From positions 1-9,535 of the forward strand of contig JAHFVB010000147.1 in assembly GCA_023264755.1 (NCBI GenBank): a stretch of 9,535 bases of DNA. Direction: 5' to 3'. Below are positions 1 through 5,991 of this stretch, piece after piece; position 1 is the first letter of the stretch; each line of letters opens with the position of its first letter. A program made the translations under genes and the position numbers. This stretch comes from Mycobacterium sp. GTDB taxonomy: Bacteria > Actinomycetota > Actinomycetes > Mycobacteriales > Mycobacteriaceae. Below the pieces are notes generated by a model. That model did not search any database. It was not told the DNA's origin and was given only the letters and a program-made list of their open reading frames with translations.

Positions 1-846
1 CATCTGACACAGCCCGATTTGCCCGGCGGGCATGTCGCTGTACATGGTGATGGTGACCTTGGGCGAGGTGGCCTTGACCAAGGCGCTGAGTTGCTCGCCG
101 ACCATTTTCAGGTCATCGGACGACGACGTGTTGACGTCGGTGATGCCCTGTTTCAGCAGCACCATCGCCATGGCGGTGTGCCAGTCGTCGATGATCGCGG
201 TCTTGCCCTTGTACTTGGGATCCCACAACGCTTCGTAGGGGTTCTTGAGCGCACCGATGTCGGCTGTCACTTGGTCGGTGCGCCAACCCATTCCGGTGGT
301 GTAGATGGTGTACGGCACGGTGTACTGCCAGCCCTGGTCGTACCACGGGTTGGTGAACGTCGGCCACACGTTGGAGATGTTGGGCAGGTAGCTGTGGTTG
401 AGCGGACGCAGCAGTCCGCCGGTCACCAGTCGGCTGATCTCGGTGTAGTTGGCGTTGTAGATGTCGAAGTCGACCCCGCTGCGAAGCTTGGTGATGGCCT
501 CGTCGCCGTCGTTGAACGTCGAGACCTCGATCTTGACGTGGTACTTGTCCTCGAAGCTCTTGATGGCCGCCGGGCTGAGATAGTCCGCGTAGTTGTAGAT
601 CTTGAGCGTAGCGCCCTGCTCCGGCGCGAGGCCGTCGGCGATGGGCTTGTTGCCGTCGGCGATGGGCCACTTCACCGGACTGTCCGGTTTGGCGATGGTG
701 AGGGTCGGTCCCGAAGAGGATGAGGATGATCCCGGCTTCGAACAGGCCGCGAGAAATGCGCCGAGTGTCGGTGCGGTAGCGGCGAGTAGCGCGGCGCGCG
801 CCAAGAACTGTCGACGGTTCGGACCGGATCCGCTGGGCATGGGCAT
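1..846 (-). CDS. PotD-type ABC transporter substrate-binding lipoprotein (3' end cut by window edge)
   Basis: Predicted extracytoplasmic binding protein of a spermidine/putrescine-class ABC importer. Reading from 846 leftwards gives 282 codons with no stop, ending at the window edge, so the C-terminus is missing. The N-terminus has a twin-arginine motif (N-R-R-Q-F-L, residues 10-15), a hydrophobic stretch, and a lipobox F-L-A-A-C with the lipidated Cys at residue 35, followed by a serine-rich linker. This predicts Tat export and membrane anchoring. The mature part has the family-like K-I-Y-N-Y-A-D-Y-L motif near residues 82-90 and a later G-M-G-W-R segment. The ATG at 846 is preferred over the ATG two codons later (840) because GGGGAGG lies 6 nt upstream of it. 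It is transcribed away from the aminotransferase, sharing a 105-bp region that holds the palindrome at 899-914. Polyamine specificity is not proven; other amines or amino acids are possible. Permease genes probably follow to the left. Confidence 0.92.
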   Translation of the reverse strand, partial: MPMPSGSGPNRRQFLARAALLAATAPTLGAFLAACSKPGSSSSSSGPTLTIAKPDSPVKWPIADGNKPIADGLAPEQGATLKIYNYADYLSPAAIKSFEDKYHVKIEVSTFNDGDEAITKLRSGVDFDIYNANYTEISRLVTGGLLRPLNHSYLPNISNVWPTFTNPWYDQGWQYTVPYTIYTTGMGWRTDQVTADIGALKNPYEALWDPKYKGKTAIIDDWHTAMAMVLLKQGITDVNTSSSDDLKMVGEQLSALVKATSPKVTITMYSDMPAGQIGLCQM

Positions 847-873
847 CGTGGGCCTCCCCGGAGGTTTCGCGTC

Positions 874-902
874 TTGTAGCTGGTAGGACTCTCGCATAGA
901 CT
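874..902 (+). promoter_or_regulatory. putative sigma-A-type promoter for the aminotransferase-potA unit
   Basis: TTGTAG (874-879) and TAGACT (897-902) are separated by exactly 17 bp, resembling a -35/-10 pair with four of six matches in each hexamer. The -10 overlaps the palindrome at 899-914, so a bound repressor would block RNA polymerase. The same arrangement with the same spacing recurs at 4258-4286. No transcript data support it here. Confidence 0.5.
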
Positions 903-914
903 GAATGCTCAGTC
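899..914. promoter_or_regulatory. palindromic operator A, likely target of the local TetR-family regulator
   Basis: GACTGA-atgc-TCAGTC is a perfect inverted repeat with 6-bp arms and a 4-bp centre. It lies between the divergent binding-protein and aminotransferase genes. It begins at the third base of the proposed -10 of the plus-strand promoter. On the minus strand a TTGACT (916-911) overlaps it and could be a -35 for the binding-protein gene, although I found no convincing -10 for it. A near copy sits at 4283-4298 beside the regulator gene. Control of both divergent genes is inferred. Confidence 0.65.
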
Positions 915-939
915 AACCGCTAGTGAACCCTTGAAGGGC

Positions 940-944
940 GGAGG
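940..944 (+). promoter_or_regulatory. ribosome binding site that decides the aminotransferase start
   Basis: GGAGG at 940-944 is followed by a 7-nt spacer and GTG at 952. A longer reading from TTG at 931 would place this Shine-Dalgarno sequence inside the coding region and has no good site of its own, so the GTG is the likely start. Confidence 0.7.
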
Positions 945-951
945 TTCGACC

Positions 952-2328
952 GTGTCGTCCATGGTGGTGCAGAACCCGGTGTCGGACGCAGTCGACGAGT
1001 TGATCGCCGAAGAAGAGCGAGTGTTCCTGCGGCGCCAGCCCCGCAGCACGGAACTGATCGCACTGGCCCGCGAACACCTCGCCGGCGGGGCCACGTCCAA
1101 CTGGCAGATCGCGCAGCCGCAGGCGGTGTGGATGAGCCATGGCGCGGGCTCCAAGGTGTACGACGTCGACGGCACCGAGTACGTCGACATGCACGGTGGC
1201 TACGGCGCTTCCATTGCCGGGCACGCACATCCGGCGATCGTGACGGCCGTGAGCAATCAGGTGCGGCGTGGCACGCACTTCGCTCAGCCCACCGAGGACG
1301 CCATCTGGATCGCGGGCGAGCTGGCCCGCCGGTTCGAACTTCCCCTATGGCGGTTCGCGAACTCGGGCACCGAGGCCACCATGGACGCCGTGCACCTGGC
1401 CAGGGCACTGACCGGACGTGACCTCATCATCAAGGTCGAGGGCTGCTATCACGGCCACCACGACTCGGTTCAGGTGTCGGTGCTTCCGGAGGCGGACGAG
1501 ATCGGCCCTCGCGACCATCCCACCGGCGTGCCCGGCAACTCCGGCATCCCCGCGGCGATTCGCGACCTGGTCGTCGTGGTGCCGTTCAACGACGCTGCCG
1601 CGGTGGCGCGGGCGCTGGCCGAGCACCGCGGTCAGGTCGCCGCGATGATCCTCGAGCCGGTCATGATGAACGCGGGCATCATCCCGCCGGAGGACGGTTA
1701 CCTGGCCGCCATCCGTGAACTGGTCCATGCCGAGGGTGCCCTGCTGATCTTCGACGAGGTCAAGACGGGTTTCACCACCGGCCCCGGCGGGGTCACCGCC
1801 CGTTGCGGAGTGGTACCCGACATGGTCTGTCTGGCAAAGGCATTGGGCGGAGGCATCTCGGTCGCGGCAATCGGCGGAACCGCTGAGGTGATGTCGGCCA
1901 TCGCCGACGGACGCTACGAACAGGTGGGCACCTTCAACGGCAACCCGCTGGCGATGGCGTCGACCCGGGCGACACTGTCCGAGGTGCTGACCCCCGAGGC
2001 CTATCGCCACCTCGACGGGCTGGCGATGCACTTGCGCTCGGCCCTGGAGTCCGTCATCGCGGAGTACGGCTTCGACTGGCACGTCGTGTCGGTCGGCGCC
2101 AAGGGCTGCGTGACGTTCCGACGCGACCGGGTGCGGGAGTTCCGTGACTTCCTCGGCATCGACGCCAGACTCGGGCACCTGCACTGGCTGGTTCAGCACA
2201 ACGGTGGCGTGTTCCTACCACCATGGGGGAAGGTGGAGCAATGGCTGTTGTCCGTCCAGCACGACCGTGCCGATGTCGATCGCTTCGTTGCGAACTTCAC
2301 CCGCTTCGCTGCGGCGGTGGCGAACTGA
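952..2328 (+). CDS. class III PLP aminotransferase, glutamate-1-semialdehyde-aminomutase-like
   Basis: A 458-residue PLP-dependent fold-type I enzyme predicted to move an amino group between an amine (or omega-amino acid) and an oxo acid in the cytoplasm. Visible motifs, numbered from the GTG start: N-S-G-T-E-A at 137-142 (phosphate loop), Y-H-G-H-H-D at 166-171, L-L-I-F-D-E-V-K-T-G-F with the cofactor Asp at 268, L-A-K-A-L-G-G-G with the probable Schiff-base Lys at 296, and G-T-F-N-G-N-P-L at 326-333. The layout is closest to HemL-type proteins (E-P-V-M-M-N-A-G for the usual E-P-V-A-G-N-M-G). The transport and oxidoreductase context argues for a catabolic transaminase rather than the heme-pathway HemL. 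The start is set by GGAGG at 940-944. The ATPase gene follows after 10 nt, so the two are probably co-transcribed. An operator-like palindrome overlaps the proposed promoter. The substrate is unknown. Confidence 0.92.
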   Translation: MSSMVVQNPVSDAVDELIAEEERVFLRRQPRSTELIALAREHLAGGATSNWQIAQPQAVWMSHGAGSKVYDVDGTEYVDMHGGYGASIAGHAHPAIVTAVSNQVRRGTHFAQPTEDAIWIAGELARRFELPLWRFANSGTEATMDAVHLARALTGRDLIIKVEGCYHGHHDSVQVSVLPEADEIGPRDHPTGVPGNSGIPAAIRDLVVVVPFNDAAAVARALAEHRGQVAAMILEPVMMNAGIIPPEDGYLAAIRELVHAEGALLIFDEVKTGFTTGPGGVTARCGVVPDMVCLAKALGGGISVAAIGGTAEVMSAIADGRYEQVGTFNGNPLAMASTRATLSEVLTPEAYRHLDGLAMHLRSALESVIAEYGFDWHVVSVGAKGCVTFRRDRVREFRDFLGIDARLGHLHWLVQHNGGVFLPPWGKVEQWLLSVQHDRADVDRFVANFTRFAAAVAN

Positions 2329-2338
2329 GCGGCGGCGC

Positions 2339-3580
2339 GTGACCGGGGCCGGCGGGCAGGAGCGCAGCGACTCGGGGGATCGAGCCGGCGGGCAGGAGCG
2401 CAGCGACTCGGGGAATCGAGCCGGCGGCGCAATTCGGCTGGTCGAGCTCGTCAAGTCCTTCGACGGCGTGCCCGCCGTGACGGGTATCGACCTCGACATC
2501 CCTGCAGGGCAGTTCTATTCGCTTCTGGGTGCCTCGGGGTGTGGAAAGACCACCACGCTGCGGATGATCGCCGGGTTCGAGAAGCCGGACTCCGGCCGCA
2601 TCGAACTCGACGGTCGGGACGTGGCGGGCGATCCGCCACACAAGCGCCCCGTCAACACCGTCTTCCAGACCTACGCGCTGTTCCCCTTCATGTCGGTGTG
2701 GGACAACGTCGCGTTCGGGCTGAGGTATCGCAAGGTGTCCAAGCAGGAGACCAAGCAGCGCGTGGGGGAGGCGCTGGACCTGGTTCAGATGGCCGGCTAC
2801 GCCAAACGCCGCCCCGGCCAACTCTCCGGTGGGCAGCAGCAGCGGGTGGCCCTGGCCCGCGCCTTGGTGCTGCGGCCGCGGGTGCTACTGCTCGACGAGC
2901 CGCTCGGTGCGCTGGATGCCAAGCTGCGCAAGCGATTGCAGCTGGAACTGCGGGCGGTTCAGCGCGAGGTGGGCATCACGTTCGTCTACGTCACCCACGA
3001 TCAGGAGGAAGCGCTCACCATGAGCGACCAGATCGCGGTGTTGGCAGAGGGCAAGGTCGAGCAGGTCGGACCGCCGCAGGAGATCTACTCGGCCCCGGCG
3101 ACCACCTTCGTCGCCGGTTTCCTGGGCGCGGCCAACATCTTCGACACCGAGGTGCTCGAAGTGTCGGGGTCGTCGGCGGTGTGCGCGGCGTTGCACACTC
3201 GACTCGGGGCGACCGTCGACTCCTCGGTGCGGCCCGGCCTTGCGGCGGTCGTCATCAGACCCGAGAGAATCGCCCTACAGGATCCCGATGCTCCGGTGGC
3301 CCAGGGGTGCAACGTGATTCGTGGCACCGTCGCCCAGGTGGTGTACCTCGGTGCCAGTACTCAGGTGCACGTAGACGTCGGGGCGCCTGCGGCGTTGATC
3401 GTGGAGGTGCCCAATGCGGCCGGGCCGCAGTCGGTGTCGCATCGGCCCGGGATGGAGGTGGCGTGCCTCTGCTCCCACGACGCGGTGCGGGTGCTGCACC
3501 GCAGTTCGGCGCAGCCGATCGTCGACCCCGTCGTGGCCGTGGCGGAAGCGCCGCAGCCGCTCAGCCCTTCTTTGCCTTGA
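2339..3580 (+). CDS. potA: PotA-type ABC transporter ATP-binding protein
   Basis: Cytoplasmic ATPase that would energise the importer served by the binding protein encoded at 1-846. From GTG 2339 it has 413 residues. Walker [10 protein letters not shown] is at 64-72, the Q-loop Gln at 110, the signature L-S-G-G-Q-Q-Q-R at 162-169, Walker B L-L-L-D-E-P at 183-188 with catalytic Glu 187, and the switch His at 220. Residues after about 255 form a C-terminal TOBE-like regulatory region typical of the PotA/MalK subfamily. The first 30 residues are unusual: two 12-residue repeats ([13 protein letters not shown]) with no role in the ATPase fold. GTG 2339 is the only plausible start between the upstream stop and the ABC domain; its Shine-Dalgarno is weak (GAGCGG), so translational coupling to the aminotransferase is likely. 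The last 20 nt overlap the regulator gene tail to tail. The symbol reflects family, not proven polyamine specificity. Confidence 0.93.
   Translation: MTGAGGQERSDSGDRAGGQERSDSGNRAGGAIRLVELVKSFDGVPAVTGIDLDIPAGQFYSLLGASGCGKTTTLRMIAGFEKPDSGRIELDGRDVAGDPPHKRPVNTVFQTYALFPFMSVWDNVAFGLRYRKVSKQETKQRVGEALDLVQMAGYAKRRPGQLSGGQQQRVALARALVLRPRVLLLDEPLGALDAKLRKRLQLELRAVQREVGITFVYVTHDQEEALTMSDQIAVLAEGKVEQVGPPQEIYSAPATTFVAGFLGAANIFDTEVLEVSGSSAVCAALHTRLGATVDSSVRPGLAAVVIRPERIALQDPDAPVAQGCNVIRGTVAQVVYLGASTQVHVDVGAPAALIVEVPNAAGPQSVSHRPGMEVACLCSHDAVRVLHRSSAQPIVDPVVAVAEAPQPLSPSLP
2348..2427 (+). repeat. 36-bp tandem repeat, about 2.2 copies, in frame within potA
   Basis: Unit 1 is 2348-2383 and unit 2 is 2384-2419. 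They differ at a single position (G at 2378, A at 2414), and an 8-nt partial third copy starts at 2420. The unit length of 36 is a multiple of three, so each copy encodes 12 residues and copy-number change would keep the frame. It lies just after the stop of the aminotransferase and the GTG of potA, which is the kind of place where small mycobacterial repeats often sit. Confidence 0.9.
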
Positions 3581-4220
3581 CCGGCTTCTTCGTCGCGGGT
3601 TTCGGCACCGGGGGCAGATTCAACTCGCGTTCGGCGAAGCGCATTGCGATGTCGTAGGCGATGTTCGAGTCGACCTCGGGGTCTTCGAGGGCCACCTGGA
3701 TGGACAGTCCGTCGAGTAGCGCTCCGAACTCGAGTGCGAACATCCTGGCGTCCACGGGAGTGTCGAGTTCGACCTCCGCGGACTTGATCGCATCGACGAT
3801 CATGGTGCGCCAGCGGGCGTCGAGCTCGACTCGGCCGGCCTTGACCTCGTCGTGCCGAAATGCCTGCGCCCACAGGTCGAACCAGAGTCCCCACGCGCCG
3901 GGAATCTCGTTGTCCGCTTCCGGGACGCACGTCCACTTGATCAGTAGGGACAGTCGTTCCCGCAGTGAGGGGACCTCGGCGAGCATTCTCTCGGCCGCTT
4001 CGTAACCCGACTCCTCCGAGTAGCGCAGGGCGTCGACCAGCAGCCGGTCCCTGATACCGAAGTAGTAGATGACGAGGGCCGAACTGACTCCGGCGCGCTT
4101 GGCCACGTCGGCGATGCGAGTTTCCCCGAAACCCCGCTCGCAGATCAGCTCGGCTGCCGCGCGCAACATTACGATGCGGCGCGCCTCGTTCTGTTCGGTT
4201 GCGGGTGCAGGTTCGGCCAT
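3561..4220 (-). CDS. TetR-family transcriptional regulator, BetI/AefR-like
   Basis: A 219-residue DNA-binding protein predicted to be the local repressor. The N-terminal helix-turn-helix spans about residues 34-55 (E-T-R-I-A-D-V-A-K-R-A-G-V-S, then I-Y-Y-F). The C-terminal ligand domain carries a W-G-L-W-F-D-L-W-A-Q-A-F segment that resembles BetI-type regulators, a group often linked to choline, amines and related nitrogen compounds. The protein ends in a lysine-rich tail ([13 protein letters not shown]). ATG 4220 is preceded by AAGGGGG about 8 nt upstream. It is divergent from the oxidoreductase gene, across a 114-bp region with operator B, so self-regulation is likely. Its 3' end overlaps the ATPase gene by 20 nt. 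The ligand is probably the transported amine or a breakdown product, which is an inference. Confidence 0.93.
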   Translation of the reverse strand: MAEPAPATEQNEARRIVMLRAAAELICERGFGETRIADVAKRAGVSSALVIYYFGIRDRLLVDALRYSEESGYEAAERMLAEVPSLRERLSLLIKWTCVPEADNEIPGAWGLWFDLWAQAFRHDEVKAGRVELDARWRTMIVDAIKSAEVELDTPVDARMFALEFGALLDGLSIQVALEDPEVDSNIAYDIAMRFAERELNLPPVPKPATKKPVKAKKG

Positions 4221-4257
4221 GTCCTCGTCCCCCTTGTCGACGTGTCAGCGCTGGCAC

Positions 4258-4286
4258 TTGTCTGTAGCCTAACACTTCATTAGATT
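4258..4286 (+). promoter_or_regulatory. putative sigma-A-type promoter for the oxidoreductase-CoA ligase unit
   Basis: TTGTCT (4258-4263) and TAGATT (4281-4286) are spaced by 17 bp. The pair closely mirrors that at 874-902 in hexamers, spacing and position relative to the palindrome. The predicted transcription start near 4293 would fall inside operator B. Confidence 0.5.
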
Positions 4287-4298
4287 GAACAGTCAGTC
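4283..4298. promoter_or_regulatory. palindromic operator B, likely target of the adjacent TetR-family regulator
   Basis: GATTGA-acag-TCAGTC is an inverted repeat with one mismatch in the 6-bp arms. Aligned with operator A, the two fit the 20-bp pattern TAGAYTGAANNNTCAGTCAR. It lies between the divergent regulator and oxidoreductase genes and overlaps the proposed -10, as operator A does. Placement beside the regulator gene fits autoregulation and control of the downstream catabolic unit. Confidence 0.65.
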
Positions 4299-4334
4299 AG
4301 GACCGGGTGGCAAGCCCGACGAGAAGGGATCCAC

Positions 4335-5987
4335 ATGCCGAATTCCTACGACGCGATAGTCATCGGGGGCGGCCACAACGGGCTGGTGTCGGCCGCTTAC
4401 CTGGCCCGCGCCGGCGCCAGGACGCTGGTCCTCGAGTCGCGCGGCGCCCTAGGCGGGGCGGCCACCACCGAGGCGCCGTGGGCGGACGCCCCCCACCTGC
4501 GCGTCACCCGGTTGTCCTACGTGATGAGCCTGATGCCGCCGACGATCGTGCGTGAACTCGCGTTGGAGCGGCACGGCTACCGGGTGCATCCGATGGGCCC
4601 GTCCTACCAGGCCTTTCCGGAGGGCGGCTCGCTGATCATCTACGAGGACGACCCCAAGCGCACTCACGAGCAGATCTCCAAGTTCTCCAAGAAGGATGCA
4701 GACGCGCTGCCGGAGTACTACGCGTGGATCGAGGGCATCGCCGAGGTGATGGGCCCGCTGCTGACCCAGGTGCCCCCCAACATCGGGTCCAAGCACCCGT
4801 CGGACCTGCTCGACCTGGCCAAGCTGGCCTGGCCGCTGCGCAACAGCATCACGCCCCGGCTGACCGCGGACATCACGCGACTGCTCACCATGAGCATCGC
4901 CGACCTGCTCGACGACTGGTTCGAGTCACCGCAGTTGAAGGGACTGATGGCCGTCAACGGCATCATCGGAACCTGGGCCGGACCGTGCGAACCGGGCACC
5001 GCATACGTGATGGCCCACCACTCGATCGGAGACGTCGGCGACGGCCAGCTCGGCAGCTGGGGCTACCCCGAGGGTGGCATGGGCGGGGTATCGGAGGCCA
5101 TCGCACGCTCGGCGCGCAGCTTCGGCGCCGAGCTCCGCACCAATGCCAGGGTTTCCCGCGTGCTGACCAGCGGCGGTCGGGTCCGCGGGGTGGTACTGGA
5201 AAATGGCGAAGAACTGACCGCGCCGACGGTGGTCACCACCCTGCACCCGAAGATCGCCTTCCTGGACCATCTTTCGCAGGACGAACTCCCCACGGACTTC
5301 GTCGGCGACATCGAGCACTGGAAGTCGCGCAGTGGAGTGGTGAAGATCAACGTCGCACTGTCGGAGCTGCCCAGCTTCACCGCCAACCCGAGTTCCGGGC
5401 TGGCCGAGCACCTCACCGGCTCGATCGAGATGGCGCCGACGATGGACTACCTCGAGGCGGCCTTCCAGCAGGCCCGCGTGGGCCAGCCCGCGACCCTGCC
5501 GTTCAGCGATGGCGTGATTCCGACGACGTTGGACAAGACGCTCAATCCCGATGGCACGCACATCATGTCGCTGTTCACCCAGTGGGTGCCGGCCGAATGG
5601 GCAGACGCTCCGCACGCCGAGGAACTCGACGCCTACGCCGACCGCGTGATCGACACCTACGATCAGGTCGCGCCGGGGTTCAAGGCGTCGATCACCCATC
5701 GCGACGTCGTCGGCCCGCACGAGATGGAGCAGGAGTACGGGCTGATCGGCGGAAACATCTTCCACGGTGAACTGTCGCTGGAGCAGCTGTTCCACATGCG
5801 ACCCGCTCCCGGGTTCGCCGACTACCGGACGCCGATCGCGGGGCTCTACAACGGCAGTTCGGCTACCCATGCCGGCGGCGGGGTGTGCGGCATCCCCGGT
5901 TGGCAGGCCGCGAAGGCCGCGCTGGCCGACAAGAAGCGGGATGGTCGTCGCCTGCGCTCGGTGCTCGGACGTCGGCACGGCGGCTGA
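4335..5987 (+). CDS. FAD-dependent oxidoreductase of the CrtI/PYROXD2 (phytoene desaturase-like) family
   Basis: A 550-residue flavoprotein of the amine oxidase/phytoene desaturase superfamily, predicted to be cytosolic. Residues 5-34 form an FAD-binding Rossmann unit: Y-D-A-I-V-I-G-G-G-H-N-G-L with the glycine motif at about 11-16 and the ribose-binding Glu at 34. A family-like C-terminal FAD contact region, Y-N-G-S-S-A-T-H-A-G-G-G, lies near 505-516. The length suits the PYROXD2/COG1233 group. No carotenoid genes are near, so true phytoene desaturation is unlikely; oxidation of an amine or a pathway intermediate is the contextual guess. ATG 4335 has AAGGGA about 5 nt upstream. The CoA ligase gene starts 4 nt after its stop. 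The last 20 residues are basic and look disordered. Confidence 0.9.
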   Translation: MPNSYDAIVIGGGHNGLVSAAYLARAGARTLVLESRGALGGAATTEAPWADAPHLRVTRLSYVMSLMPPTIVRELALERHGYRVHPMGPSYQAFPEGGSLIIYEDDPKRTHEQISKFSKKDADALPEYYAWIEGIAEVMGPLLTQVPPNIGSKHPSDLLDLAKLAWPLRNSITPRLTADITRLLTMSIADLLDDWFESPQLKGLMAVNGIIGTWAGPCEPGTAYVMAHHSIGDVGDGQLGSWGYPEGGMGGVSEAIARSARSFGAELRTNARVSRVLTSGGRVRGVVLENGEELTAPTVVTTLHPKIAFLDHLSQDELPTDFVGDIEHWKSRSGVVKINVALSELPSFTANPSSGLAEHLTGSIEMAPTMDYLEAAFQQARVGQPATLPFSDGVIPTTLDKTLNPDGTHIMSLFTQWVPAEWADAPHAEELDAYADRVIDTYDQVAPGFKASITHRDVVGPHEMEQEYGLIGGNIFHGELSLEQLFHMRPAPGFADYRTPIAGLYNGSSATHAGGGVCGIPGWQAAKAALADKKRDGRRLRSVLGRRHGG

Positions 5988-5991
5988 ACCC

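Noticed and set aside
631..667. 16-nt direct repeat with 21-nt period in the binding-protein gene
   Set aside because: It encodes P-I-A-D-G twice near the mature N-terminus, and related actinobacterial binding proteins appear to have a similar two-part segment there, so it is probably ordinary protein sequence.
19..723. Plus-strand 234-codon open frame opposite the binding-protein gene
   Set aside because: Low-complexity Gly/Val/Asp/Arg translation typical of an antisense shadow in GC-rich DNA.
113..916. Minus-strand 267-codon open frame over the binding-protein gene
   Set aside because: It translates to an Arg/His-rich sequence with no domain. The adjacent frame from 846 encodes a clear signal peptide and binding protein running to the edge.
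931..951. TTG 931 as start of the aminotransferase
   Set aside because: GGAGG at 940-944 lies inside this extension and is ideally spaced for GTG 952.
2144..2338. Upstream start for the ATPase at ATG 2144
   Set aside because: It would overlap the aminotransferase by over 180 nt and adds a Ser/Arg-rich shadow sequence.
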